Source: Bacteroidales bacterium (GTDB lineage Bacteria; Bacteroidota; Bacteroidia; Bacteroidales; ML635J-15). From it: a stretch of 64,000 bases of DNA. The stretch lies in contig QKHS01000010.1 of the NCBI GenBank assembly GCA_003249955.1, positions 1 to 64,000 of the forward strand, in the 5' to 3' direction. The position numbers were made by a program, and so were the translations under genes. A model generated the notes under the pieces. That model worked only from the letters and a program-made list of their open reading frames with translations, did not search any database and had not been told where the DNA came from. Below, piece after piece: positions 28,101 through 36,255 of the stretch (its first letter is position 1; every line of letters starts with the position of its first letter).

Positions 28101-28759
28101 GGACAGGTCCGAATAATCACATTATTGACACCGCAGTAACAGGAATGAATTTATTCCCCGGATATTACAGATTGACTGTCACAGATGCAAACAATTGTAA
28201 ATATTACACTCAGGCATCTATAGGAGAGCCAGGGCCAATTACCATATCCGTTGATCAATACATGGGGCCGTCTTGCCAGGGAAACTGGGACGGATACATT
28301 GCTCTTGATTCTGTTACCGGAGGTACACCTCCTTATTATATCCGAATTTCCGGAGATATGTTCTACCTTGAGCAGGAAAGTTTGTTAGTTGACAGCCTTT
28401 ACGGCGGCTCATACAGAATAGACATAGTTGACTCTCATAATTGTATTCAACAGGGGAGTTCTTATGTTGTAATTCTTACAGATGCCGACATAGACTGTCT
28501 TCAGATACCTGCAGCATTCTCTCCTAACGGAGACGGCTATAATGATGAATGGCAGATAGACAACCTGTATATGTTCCCCAAGATACTTATTCAGGTTTAT
28601 AACAGATGGGGACAATTACTTTATGAAGGTGGTGCATGGGACGATTTCTGGGACGGGACATATAACGGAAACGTTGTCCCTACCGGCGCATACATTTATC
28701 ATATTGATATGAATAATAATCTTAAACCACGAACCGGAACTGTAACAATTGTAAGATAA
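25079..28759 (+). CDS. Giant adhesin, C-terminal segment with T9SS type B sorting domain
   Basis: Back in frame 2 from 25079 (NCTATDTYVLTQP); the track start at 25352 is a TTG inside a repeat and not a real start. About thirteen SprB repeats follow (for example CNGNDNGSVNA, CFGLSNGSI, CFNGNDGSV, CNGFADASV, CFGSDDGQA). The final ~90 residues are the gliding-associated type B sorting domain: CLQIPAAFSPNGDGYNDEW, ILIQVYNRWGQLLYEG, GAYIYHIDMNN, TGTVTIVR. The sorting domain is intact, so a repaired reading frame would give an exportable protein. A PorP/SprF gene starts 10 nt after the stop. Confidence 0.85.
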   Translation, partial: NCTATDTYVLTQPTAVSGILNATSTTGFGASDGNVSVSPAGGIPGYTYEWENSANPGIIISTSDFVNNLPAGNYCVTVTDANICEFTDCIDLPQPEQLAVIIDAENIDCNGNDNGSVNAVVTGGIPDYTYVWRNSMGSLVSTNQSITDLPPDTYSVTVTDANGYTANASVIITEPDIIISPVTSISHVTCFGLSNGSIILNPSGGEMPYTMSWYEINTPSDILSTSSILNNVPAGSYHFSLTDNNNCSHDTVIEITQPDALIISSVEVHNLPCPYDINTGWAVVHFSGATQPYTFTWTDASSINIGINNDTVTGLVPGDYNIMIQDNNSCPSANAGFSVTIPEAFNLTGITDSVSCFNGNDGSVLLSVEGGTPGYSYDWTPEAENTAYLQNLNAGNYSVIVSDANSCTAETSFIVGEPDAELTASVIQTEFILCYDDSTAEFELTVSGGTPPYSINWSDTEANTGFLNLAEEGTISQSGLPSSDYSITVTDSRFCETTTSISISQPVNIIYSFEDIEPASCNGFADASVAISANGGTGSLNYLWDEMTSPVTTTVYSDIIAGWHYITITDDNMCQKYDSVFISQPDILTSDLVNDLYVLCYGDSTASTSIVISGGTPDYTIQWYNESFENAGNSQWINGLGAGDYYLSITDSHDCLYVDTVTVNQPDALTASMDSINPSCYMYQDGQIWVTVTGGTPEYSYDWDSPGATDSDTAFSVPQGMWHVTVTDANMCRIYDSVSVAHPDRIEISDVTTHVDCSAFMGTSTLTVTGGTVPYEYAWSTEDSTSSVINLPGGPHTVTVTDNNSCSLSYEINVPVIGRNYVNLLQTNYILCYGDYTGALQVQVSGHPPYSYNWNITPASDTSFYDNLPAGEYSVTVNDSWNCIGDTTYTITQPDELIISFASQNVLCRNESTGWISTTVTGGTADYSLNWHHNSSSNYDLTDLPVGTYYLDVTDENGCSASNFITITEPDSSLFAAIAVTNTNCFGSDDGQAFAQGQGGTPPYSYHWTGPNNHIIDTAVTGMNLFPGYYRLTVTDANNCKYYTQASIGEPGPITISVDQYMGPSCQGNWDGYIALDSVTGGTPPYYIRISGDMFYLEQESLLVDSLYGGSYRIDIVDSHNCIQQGSSYVVILTDADIDCLQIPAAFSPNGDGYNDEWQIDNLYMFPKILIQVYNRWGQLLYEGGAWDDFWDGTYNGNVVPTGAYIYHIDMNNNLKPRTGTVTIVR

Positions 28760-28769
28760 TTTCGTTAAA

Positions 28770-29696
28770 ATGATGAAAATGAAAAAAATACTTATATATA
28801 TTATTCTGCTTGCATTTACAGGCAAAGCTTTTTCTCAGCAAATACCTCTTTACAGTCAGTATCTTGAAAATAATTATATTATTAATCCCGGTGTTGCAGG
28901 CTCGGAAAAAAACTATTCCCCGTTAAGATTAAGTGTGCACAAACAATGGATAGGAATTCAGGAATCGCCATCAACACAATATGTGACGTTACACCACCGG
29001 CTGGTAAATGACATTATGGGAATAGGCGGAATGATTTTTCATGATTCTTTCGGACCTATACGGATGATCGGGGTTCAGTCAACATACGCGTATCATCTTA
29101 AAGTTAATAACAAATTAAGGGTTTCGTTCGGGATAAATGCAATATTTATGCAGTATATAATGAGAATAAGCCAGGATGACTTTTATGGTTACGAGCCGAT
29201 ATTAACCCGGGAACGAACCAGTGTTACTGTTCCGGATGCTAGTTTCGGAGCATACGCTTATTCAAAAGATTACTGGGGAGGAATCTCAATTGCTCACGTT
29301 CTTCAGTCTAAAATGAAGATTACCGGAACCTGGATGGACAACTCAAATAAAATGGTCAGACACTATTTCATTATGGGAGGCTACAAGTTCTCCTTTCCCG
29401 GGCAGTATAACCTGGAAGTTGAGCCATCTTTTTTAATGAAATTTACAGAAACAACTCCGCTTCAGACAGATGTAAACGTTAAGTTACGTATAAACAAAAG
29501 ATTTTATACAGGTTTATCTGTCCGTGCAGGTGATTCGTTTGTAACTATGTTCGGTTTCACTTTCGAAGATTACTTCTTCGGAATGTCATATGACTTTACT
29601 TTCAGCGATTTGTCAGCACATACAGTTGGTTCCCAGGAGCTTATTTTCGGATGGAATCTCGGGATAAAAACAAAGCAGGGAAGAGCATTTTATTAA
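28770..29696 (+). CDS. PorP/SprF-family type IX secretion outer-membrane protein
   Basis: 308 aa, signal peptide ending AFSQ. The family signature is strong: QQIPLYSQYLENNYIINPGVAGS, HKQWIGIQESPSTQ, GIGGMIFHDSFGPI, MRHYF-like MVRHYFIMGGYKF and a final FGMSYDFTFSDLSAHTVGSQEL. It starts 10 nt downstream of the giant adhesin, which is therefore its likely client. It is clearly more similar to its neighbour at 29800 than to the one at 15022, pointing to a local duplication. Start chosen at the first of three closely spaced ATGs; the one at 28779 is also possible. Confidence 0.92.
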   Translation: MMKMKKILIYIILLAFTGKAFSQQIPLYSQYLENNYIINPGVAGSEKNYSPLRLSVHKQWIGIQESPSTQYVTLHHRLVNDIMGIGGMIFHDSFGPIRMIGVQSTYAYHLKVNNKLRVSFGINAIFMQYIMRISQDDFYGYEPILTRERTSVTVPDASFGAYAYSKDYWGGISIAHVLQSKMKITGTWMDNSNKMVRHYFIMGGYKFSFPGQYNLEVEPSFLMKFTETTPLQTDVNVKLRINKRFYTGLSVRAGDSFVTMFGFTFEDYFFGMSYDFTFSDLSAHTVGSQELIFGWNLGIKTKQGRAFY

Positions 29697-29743
29697 TAAA
29701 TGAAATTATTTTATTTTTTATAAGTTTGTATCAAAATTTAATT

Positions 29744-29751
29744 TATATTTG
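29744..29751 (+). promoter_or_regulatory. Bacteroidetes -7 box before the third PorP/SprF gene
   Basis: TATATTTG, an exact TAnnTTTG match 48 nt before the ATG at 29800. A TTTG lies upstream, but at 15 nt rather than 19-21. Confidence 0.45.
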
Positions 29752-29799
29752 TAACTAAGTGAAAATTGTTGTTTATACCAATATTTTAACCGCCTTCAT

Positions 29800-30717
29800 A
29801 TGAAAAGATTTTTACTTGGCTTTGCCTTTTTAGTTCTCGCAACAACAGGATACGTTAGTGCGCAGCAACTTCCTTTATACAGTCAGTATATGCTAAACGA
29901 TTTCTTTATCAATCCTGCAATTGCCGGAAGCAAAGAATATTCGCCTGTATTATTAAGTATTCACAAACAATGGATAGGGATTAAAGATTCTCCTTCTACC
30001 CAAACACTGAGCGGGCACACAATGTTATCAAACAATAACGTTGGTATCGGAGCAATTATCTTTAATGATGATTTTGGCCCGGAGAGTCGTATTGGAATTC
30101 AGGCAATTTATTCTTACCATTTCCATATCGACAGGTTGAATAAGATTTCTCTCGGTTTAGCTGCAACAGCATTTCAGTATAAAATGGATCAAAGATTTTT
30201 TACGTTGACAATTTATGATGATCCTGCAATAACATATATGGTTGAAAAAACTATCGTTCCTGATGCTACTTTTGGCGTTTATGCTTATGGTAAAAAATAT
30301 TATGCCGGTATTACTGCTGCTGATCTTTTCCAGTCAAAATTAAAAATAAACCGTAATCTTGATGATAATAAAATGGTTCGTCACTATTTTGTAATGGGCG
30401 GATATAAATTCGATTTCCCGAATTCACCACAGTTACAGATAGAACCGTCATTATTAATGAAGATGACTGAAATTACTCCTCCGCAGTTTGATATCAATCT
30501 CAAAATGTATTATGACAAAGACTATTGGTTTGGAATGTCTATTCGTCCCGGAGACTCTTTTATAACAGCAATAGGTTTCAAACATAACCAGTATTATTTC
30601 GGTTATGCATATGACTTCACTTTCAGCGATTTATCATCTTATACTTTCGGATCACAGGAAATAATCTTCGGCGTTAACATTGGTGAAAATGTACGCAGAA
30701 GCCGTTCATTCTTCTAG
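29800..30717 (+). CDS. PorP/SprF-family type IX secretion outer-membrane protein
   Basis: 305 aa, signal peptide ending VSAQ. It shares the whole family pattern with the preceding gene (QQLPLYSQYMLNDFFINPAIAGS, HKQWIGIKDSPSTQ, MVRHYFVMGGYKFDFP, FGYAYDFTFSDLSSYTFGSQEI), indicating a tandem duplication followed by divergence. A separate -7 box lies in the 103-bp gap, and no adhesin gene lies downstream, so it may be expressed independently or serve cargo encoded elsewhere. Transcription ends at a bidirectional terminator 29 nt after the stop. Confidence 0.92.
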   Translation: MKRFLLGFAFLVLATTGYVSAQQLPLYSQYMLNDFFINPAIAGSKEYSPVLLSIHKQWIGIKDSPSTQTLSGHTMLSNNNVGIGAIIFNDDFGPESRIGIQAIYSYHFHIDRLNKISLGLAATAFQYKMDQRFFTLTIYDDPAITYMVEKTIVPDATFGVYAYGKKYYAGITAADLFQSKLKINRNLDDNKMVRHYFVMGGYKFDFPNSPQLQIEPSLLMKMTEITPPQFDINLKMYYDKDYWFGMSIRPGDSFITAIGFKHNQYYFGYAYDFTFSDLSSYTFGSQEIIFGVNIGENVRRSRSFF

Positions 30718-30745
30718 ACCAGAGAAATCAATACTATAAACACAT

Positions 30746-30774
30746 AAAAAAAACCGGAGTTTCCGGTTTTTTTT
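30746..30774. terminator. Bidirectional intrinsic terminator
   Basis: AAAAAAAACCGGA-GTT-TCCGGTTTTTTTT: a perfect stem with A and T runs on both sides. It serves the plus-strand PorP/SprF gene and the minus-strand engB, whose stop codon lies within it. Confidence 0.92.
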
Positions 30775-31369
30775 ATGTTGTCTTTAAAATATTACCAATA
30801 TAATCAAGCAGTTCTTCTTTACCATTTCCGCTTACCGAAGAAGTAATAAAAATTTCAGGAAGAGTTTCCCACGTTTCCGACAATACGGTTTTATAATTAT
30901 CTATATTTTCTTTTAGTTTTCCTGTTCCTGTTTTGTCTGCTTTGGTAAAAACTATGCAAAACGGGACAGAGTTACTTCCCAGCCAGTACATATAGTCAAT
31001 ATCAATTTTCTGGGCAGGAATACGGCTATCAATAAGTACAAAAAGGCAGACCAGATTCTTCCTTTTCAGAATGTACGAATTTATCATTTTAATAAATTTT
31101 TCACGTAAAGTCTTTGGAACTTTGGCATATCCGTAACCAGGTAAATCGACCAGATACCACTGTTTATTAATAACAAAATGGTTTATTTTCTGAGTTTTTC
31201 CGGGACTTGATGAAATCTTTGCAAGTCCCTTATTGTTTGTAAGCATATTTATCAACGACGACTTCCCGACATTAGACCTGCCAATAAACGCTATTTCGTT
31301 CAGATCATCATCCGGGCACTTCGTAAAGTCCTCATTTGACATCAAATACTCTGCATTTTTTATTATCAT
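30773..31369 (-). CDS. engB: Ribosome biogenesis GTP-binding protein EngB/YsxC
   Basis: 198 aa, a single TRAFAC GTPase domain needed for large ribosomal subunit assembly. Visible motifs are G1 GRSNVGKSS (about 30-38), G3 DLPGYG, G4 TKAD and a G5-like ITSSVSG, plus the family's GLAKISSSPGKTQKINHF switch I region. Length and start agree with the family. It is the last gene of the minus-strand pair with the TlpA-like gene (12-nt gap), and its stop lies in the shared terminator. Confidence 0.95.
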   Translation of the reverse strand: MIIKNAEYLMSNEDFTKCPDDDLNEIAFIGRSNVGKSSLINMLTNNKGLAKISSSPGKTQKINHFVINKQWYLVDLPGYGYAKVPKTLREKFIKMINSYILKRKNLVCLFVLIDSRIPAQKIDIDYMYWLGSNSVPFCIVFTKADKTGTGKLKENIDNYKTVLSETWETLPEIFITSSVSGNGKEELLDYIGNILKTT

Positions 31370-31380
31370 AAGTTTCTGTT

Positions 31381-32721
31381 TTATCTCGTGAGAATTTTCT
31401 CAAGTTCATTGTAAAGTTTTTCCTCGTTAAAAGGCTTTGCAACAATATTCATATCTTTGTCAACAAGAAACATCGAAGGGGTTGCATAAATTGCATAGTT
31501 AACAACAATTTCACTATCCCAGCCTTTGTAATCGCAAATAACATCCCAGGGCATCTGATTTTCTTCAAGAAAGTTTTTTAATGCGGTCTCATCTGAATCC
31601 AGACTAACAGCAACAATATCAATTTTTGCTTCCTTAAAAATATTCCCTGCTGCTGCAAGCCTTGGCATTGTAACCTGACAGTGTTCGCACCATGTAGCCC
31701 AGAAAATTATCAAAGTGTAGTCCGATTTCATATCGGAAAGCCTGAAGTCCTTACCCGATATAGCATTAGCTGAGAAATCAGGAGCCTTCTTTCCTACCGA
31801 TAGTTCTGTATTACTTTTAATCCTTAGCTTAAGACTTTCGTTATCATCACTGCACACATCACCAAATTCAAGACTTAATTCTGCTGCAGGTTCATCCAGA
31901 CCCAACGACTCAAAACCGGTAAGTATATATTCAAACAAAAAACTGAAAATCCTGGGATCTTCAAAAAAAACATAATCCAGAACTTCCTTACCTGCCAGAT
32001 AATAAGTATTTGGATCATTACTCTTAAACAGTTTGAAGTAATTTAAAACGACATTGGTGTAAGCATCCGAATTAAGAAGAGCCACATCATTCATCTTAAA
32101 ACTTTTCAGATAGTTTTTCTTAAGAAACTCGTTCTTTTCATAATCATTTAACTTTGCCGACACCGTAAGTTCCTTAAAACAAACCAGATATCTTCCGGCA
32201 AAACTGTCAGGATTTTGCTTAATAACTTTATCAACATTCCTGTTTTTGAGCTTTATTTCGCTGGCCAGTTCTGCCTCCGCTTTTCTCCTGAATTTTCCAT
32301 CCGGATATATTTCTGTCAATTGACTAAGAACATCTATTTTATAATCGAAAATATAATTCTCAACTATATAAGAATATAGTTGTGTATTTTCTTCGGATCT
32401 TACAACCTTTAAATTGTATTGCGGATTTTCAATTTTAGTAGAAATCTCAATATCTTCATTATTATAAATCAAATCGAAATAATCCTGAGTATCAAGAAAT
32501 ATTCTGTACAGTCCTACAGGTTGTTCATCCAGATTATATGTAAAACTGCCGTTCAAATCGGTTCTTATTGTTTCTACGACCTTACTTTCATCTCCAAACT
32601 GTGAACACAGATTTACTTCCCGACGCATATATCCTTCTATCCTGCCTTTAAGTGTGTATTGAGCAGTTGCAGCCAAACTCCCCAGCAGAAATATTACAAC
32701 CAAATATTTTTTCATATTCAT
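31381..32721 (-). CDS. TlpA-like thioredoxin-fold protein with DUF4369-type N-terminus
   Basis: 446 aa with a signal peptide (about 1-21). The N-terminal third (YTLKGRIEGYMRREVNLC..., LNGSFTYNLDEQPVGLYRIFLD) resembles DUF4369/carboxypeptidase-like domains found in Bacteroidota TlpA proteins. A helical middle follows, and the C-terminal ~140 residues form a TlpA/ResA thioredoxin fold (VGKKAPDFSANAISGKDF, IIFWATWCEHCQVTMPRL, with cis-Pro region YATPSMFLVDKD). The active site is CEHC. Probably a periplasmic thiol-disulfide reductase. A TATTTTTG -7 box is on the minus strand at 32742-32735, just upstream of the start. Confidence 0.88.
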   Translation of the reverse strand: MNMKKYLVVIFLLGSLAATAQYTLKGRIEGYMRREVNLCSQFGDESKVVETIRTDLNGSFTYNLDEQPVGLYRIFLDTQDYFDLIYNNEDIEISTKIENPQYNLKVVRSEENTQLYSYIVENYIFDYKIDVLSQLTEIYPDGKFRRKAEAELASEIKLKNRNVDKVIKQNPDSFAGRYLVCFKELTVSAKLNDYEKNEFLKKNYLKSFKMNDVALLNSDAYTNVVLNYFKLFKSNDPNTYYLAGKEVLDYVFFEDPRIFSFLFEYILTGFESLGLDEPAAELSLEFGDVCSDDNESLKLRIKSNTELSVGKKAPDFSANAISGKDFRLSDMKSDYTLIIFWATWCEHCQVTMPRLAAAGNIFKEAKIDIVAVSLDSDETALKNFLEENQMPWDVICDYKGWDSEIVVNYAIYATPSMFLVDKDMNIVAKPFNEEKLYNELEKILTR

Positions 32722-32752
32722 AATAATGAGACATCAAAAATAAACTATATTA

Positions 32753-32794
32753 TTAAAAAAAAGGCTGCAACTGAATAATTTCATATGCAGCCTT
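32753..32794 (-). terminator. Intrinsic terminator of the CAP/OmpA-like gene
   Basis: Minus strand AAGGCTGCA ... TGCAGCCTT (9-bp stem, 16-nt loop) followed by T8, just after the stop at 32813. Confidence 0.8.
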
Positions 32795-32812
32795 CAATAA
32801 TATTACAGAGAC

Positions 32813-35230
32813 CTACTTTTTGCAGGCATCACAATACATGCTCTTTACTCTGGTATTGGCAAATGTCTGGACAGACAATTTATCTCCGGCAAATAGTTTA
32901 CAGAAATAGTCTTTATCCTGGTTCTTGACTTTTTCCAAAGCATAATAGAAATTATTGGAATGAACTTTATATTCTACTTTTGAGCAAACAGACACGTAGG
33001 TTGTAAGTAAAACCAAAGGTACGCGGTCATCATAAATCCATGGTTCCAGCAATTTTATTGCATATTCGTAATCTGCATGATTAATAAAAATACTGGCAAG
33101 TTTCAAAGAGTTTTCCCATGTCAGTTCATCAAATCTTATTATTTCCTTAATTTTTGCAAGGCTCTTTATTACCAATGGATGATCATATCCAAGTGAATCC
33201 TTGTAAATATCCATAATCTGATACTGAAGTTCAATGTTTAAAAGGTCCACAAGATCAACATTTATAGGAGTATTATAAATCTTGTCTATTCTTGCCTGAA
33301 GCTTATCCGTAGTATTGGTATTTTCAAGATCCGAAACAGTAACTTCGCATAAAATGTCATTATAATCAACATAAATGTTCGCATTATCCAATTGGTAAAG
33401 ATCATCAACTTTTGTCATATAGTCCTCATCCAGAACATCCATAAATACAAACTGGGTTAACCATATCTTATTCATATTAAGTCCTACGTACTCTCTGCCC
33501 TGAGGAATTCTCATGTCAGAAACAGCCTTTTCGTTATAACGGCCTTCAACAACTCTCTTAAGAATATATTTTTGTATTGAGAGAGCAAGATCCAACTGGT
33601 TTGCATCAACAGCTTTGTTAAACTGATCTACAACATAACGCTGTTCTTTTTCTCCGTCAATATCGTAAGTAATCCAGATCGTAACATCGGCATAACGATG
33701 ATTTGCCAGAAGAAACTCCATTTCTGTTGATTTTGAGTTAACATAAGCAACTGCGGCATCAAGATCCATTTCACATACTGCATCATAAATAGTTCCTTTT
33801 GCATCAGCCTGTAAATCTTTAAGGTTAGGAGCTGTTACTATTGAATCAACAATACTTGCATTCTGGTTTTCCTCTAAAGCCTTAACAATGCTCTGAGCTC
33901 TTTTTTTCTGCAAAACGGCATTCTCACTCTGTGTACCTTCAAGTGAAGAGTATGCAGAGATAAATATTTTATTGATAATAAAATCAGGTTCGTTCAAAGC
34001 TGCCAAAACAGGAACCATATCATCAGGTTTGTAATTAAATTTACCCTGCTCGAAAGGAATTCTGAAGTTTAATTCTGTTGAAGTTGCAGTAGGAGCATAT
34101 TCAGGAACACCTGCAGGCAGAAGAGTATCCGGTAATAATCCGATTTTGGGAACAAAGTCATATATTTTTTTGTCAACCCATGACTGTGGAATATTTGCAC
34201 ACACAGATTTTTCTTTAACAACCATTAAATTAATCTCAACATCTTCAGGTTTAAATTCAAGTGGCAATTCGCCCAAAACAACTTCTAGTTTTGTAACTTT
34301 ATTTTTCTTCCCTTCTCCCTGAGCCTGATTGTTCTTATAAATCTTTTTCGACCACATACGTTTGGTCATATAACCTATATTTACATTAGAGTAATCTGCA
34401 ATATTCTGACTCTTACATTTATCAAACTGATTTTTCTGAACAATATCAACAGCCAGAGCATCTTTTTTACCCTTCATAAATCTGCGGAACTTCTTTAAGT
34501 CATTGTATTTAAATACAATTTCGCCATTGTCATTAATCGACAATCCCTGTTGTAAATCAACAAGATCCGGCATTTTACGGCTTGTTTTTTTACATACTTT
34601 ATCATCATATGGCTGAAGTCCGTATGCTTTTGTTGTAGGAGGTACAATAAGTTCTCCCTCGGCATAACCTGAATATGATAACGATGCATAGTTCCCCATA
34701 TAAACAGATACAAAAACCTTTTTACCTGTTTCATCTACTTTTCCGCTTACACCTGCAAAGAAGTATTTCTGTGCCAATAAGTCTTTTGAATATTTTCCGG
34801 TTTTCCATCTTTCCAGAATCTGGTCTGCCAGTGATTCATAAGATATATACTCATTGGAGACCCTGATTGTAATACGACCTACAACTTCAGCTCCAATACC
34901 TGTTCCACCTGCAGCAATAAGTCTGTCCCTAACAGTTTTATAAGCCCCGCGTCCGTCAAGACTGGCTTCCTGAGATTCTGCCATCATAATTGCATGCTCT
35001 CTGGCAGGTTTAATAAAGAAATCATGTGTTTCAAACCCTTCAAGGCCCAATGAATCCATAAAAGTATTAATTTTATAGATCATTACATCCTGAAACAGTT
35101 TTTCATTAAATGCTGTAGGGTTAATGGGATCGGTAGAATAAATATCGCCGTCCATAAATGTCTTTTGAGCTTGCAAATTCACTGAAATAGCAAGCATTGC
35201 GGTAACAATAAAAATAAAAAGCCTTCTCAT
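32813..35230 (-). CDS. Secreted protein with CAP-like and OmpA-like regions
   Basis: 805 aa, signal peptide (about 1-22). Residues ~45-180 look like a CAP/SCP domain (KINTFMDSLGLEGF, KPAREHAIMMAE, FFAGVSGKVDETGKKVFVSVYMG). Residues ~385-455 resemble an OmpA-like peptidoglycan-binding segment (NFRIPFEQGKFNY, INKIFISAYSSLEGTQSENAVLQKKRAQSIVKAL). The last ~270 residues are helical, TPR-like (KLLEPWIYDDRVPLVLLTTYVS) and finish with CDACKK. The domain calls are by eye and moderately sure. The combination suggests an envelope-associated protein. It has its own terminator and is divergent from the S4 protein gene. Confidence 0.7.
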   Translation of the reverse strand: MRRLFIFIVTAMLAISVNLQAQKTFMDGDIYSTDPINPTAFNEKLFQDVMIYKINTFMDSLGLEGFETHDFFIKPAREHAIMMAESQEASLDGRGAYKTVRDRLIAAGGTGIGAEVVGRITIRVSNEYISYESLADQILERWKTGKYSKDLLAQKYFFAGVSGKVDETGKKVFVSVYMGNYASLSYSGYAEGELIVPPTTKAYGLQPYDDKVCKKTSRKMPDLVDLQQGLSINDNGEIVFKYNDLKKFRRFMKGKKDALAVDIVQKNQFDKCKSQNIADYSNVNIGYMTKRMWSKKIYKNNQAQGEGKKNKVTKLEVVLGELPLEFKPEDVEINLMVVKEKSVCANIPQSWVDKKIYDFVPKIGLLPDTLLPAGVPEYAPTATSTELNFRIPFEQGKFNYKPDDMVPVLAALNEPDFIINKIFISAYSSLEGTQSENAVLQKKRAQSIVKALEENQNASIVDSIVTAPNLKDLQADAKGTIYDAVCEMDLDAAVAYVNSKSTEMEFLLANHRYADVTIWITYDIDGEKEQRYVVDQFNKAVDANQLDLALSIQKYILKRVVEGRYNEKAVSDMRIPQGREYVGLNMNKIWLTQFVFMDVLDEDYMTKVDDLYQLDNANIYVDYNDILCEVTVSDLENTNTTDKLQARIDKIYNTPINVDLVDLLNIELQYQIMDIYKDSLGYDHPLVIKSLAKIKEIIRFDELTWENSLKLASIFINHADYEYAIKLLEPWIYDDRVPLVLLTTYVSVCSKVEYKVHSNNFYYALEKVKNQDKDYFCKLFAGDKLSVQTFANTRVKSMYCDACKK

Positions 35231-35332
35231 TTACGATATTTTATTAGGTTAATATTATTTTTGCCTAAAAATAACAATTATCTTTAATCTAAAAAACATT
35301 TATTTGTTTTTGCTATTAACATGTTTTAAACC

Positions 35333-35713
35333 ATGTTTGAAAACCTTAGAATTGATAAATACTTATGGGCTGTGCGCGTTTTCAAGACACGGAATATCGC
35401 TACAGAAGAATGTAAAAAAGGCCGTGTTCTTATAGATACATTTCCGGTAAAACCTTCCCGCACAATAAAGACAGGAGACATAATACAAATAAAGGTTCCA
35501 CCTGTATTAAGAACATTTAAGGTACTGGGCTTAATCGACAAAAGAGTATCTGCTGTTATTGCAAAAGATTATGTCCTGGAAACTACTCCCGAAAGCGAGT
35601 TTGAAAAACTGAAGCTTGCCAGAAATACATATGTTCAACACGACAAAGGTGCCGGAAGACCGACAAAAAAGTCAAGAAGATTAATTGAAAAATTTAAAGA
35701 TGACGAAATATGA
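35333..35713 (+). CDS. S4-domain RNA-binding protein (HSP15-like)
   Basis: 126 aa. The S4 domain occupies residues ~5-65 (RIDKYLWAVRVFKTRNIATEECKKGRVLID, VKPSRTIKTGDIIQI), followed by a basic C-terminal tail (GAGRPTKKSRRLIEKFK). This is the layout of HSP15/HslR-type proteins, which bind stalled 50S subunits carrying nascent chains. Its TGA overlaps the next ATG (ATGA), so the pair is translationally coupled. A TATTTTTG -7-like box at 35256-35263 may drive both. Confidence 0.88.
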   Translation: MFENLRIDKYLWAVRVFKTRNIATEECKKGRVLIDTFPVKPSRTIKTGDIIQIKVPPVLRTFKVLGLIDKRVSAVIAKDYVLETTPESEFEKLKLARNTYVQHDKGAGRPTKKSRRLIEKFKDDEI

Positions 35714-36255
35714 TAATTGCAGAACAAAAAAGAAAAGAAAATATTATCGAATATATAATTTATATCCGTCAGATTCAGGATATAATAAGAGCTGTCGATT
35801 TTGACATTCAGGCTCTTGACAAAATGATAATTAATGAATTCACTGTTAGTGAAAAGATAAAAATAAAAATCCGTCAGTGGTATGCCGATTTAATAATCAG
35901 CATGAAGGAGCAAAAAATTGAAAAAGAAGGAGATCTTGATTTTATTAACAGTTTAATTGATAGTCTGGAAAATCTGCATAATGAATTATTAAGCAATTCA
36001 GAAGAATATAAGCATGCCGAATTATACCGCTGGGCAAAGCCTAATATTGAAGAATTCAGAGTGCTCTCAGGAAAAACACAATCTTCAGACATAAGAGTAT
36101 GCATTGATGCTCTTCATAGCCTGTTCCTGCTTAGGATAAAGAAAGAAAACGTTTCTGATGAAACCATGCAGGCAATGCAGACTTTCAGTAATCTTCTGGC
36201 TCACATTGCATTAAAATTCAGGGAAAAAGAAAATCAGATATCTGCCGGATTTTAA
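35710..36255 (+). CDS. DUF4924-family protein
   Basis: 181 aa, all-helical, no signal peptide or membrane segment. The start MIIAEQKRKENIIEYIIYIRQIQDIIRA is the pattern I recall for DUF4924, a Bacteroidota-specific cytosolic family of unknown function. It is coupled by a 4-nt overlap to the S4 protein, hinting at a shared role around ribosomes or RNA (inference). Its 3' end overlaps the convergent gldB by 4 nt (36252-36255). Confidence 0.75.
   Translation: MIIAEQKRKENIIEYIIYIRQIQDIIRAVDFDIQALDKMIINEFTVSEKIKIKIRQWYADLIISMKEQKIEKEGDLDFINSLIDSLENLHNELLSNSEEYKHAELYRWAKPNIEEFRVLSGKTQSSDIRVCIDALHSLFLLRIKKENVSDETMQAMQTFSNLLAHIALKFREKENQISAGF

Larger units (their letters stand above)
16091..28759 (+). 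other. Reconstructed giant adhesin gene (three ORFs joined by two frameshifts)
   Basis: The ORFs 16091-23602, 23593-25173 and 25079-28759 lie in frames 2, 1 and 2, and the repeat pattern continues unbroken across both joins. At 23594-23596 one T is missing (GGATTTCAATAACAG; with TTTT it reads G-F-S-I-T-D-A-N-G-C). At 25074-25080 one base is extra in TTTTAAA (without it: D-N-F-N-C-T-A-T-D). Both sites are short homopolymers and the shifts cancel, giving a 12,669-bp gene of about 4222 aa with signal peptide, Gly-rich stalk, Ig-like and SprB repeats and a type B sorting domain. Assembly or sequencing error is the simplest explanation; a true pseudogene is the alternative. Confidence 0.8.
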
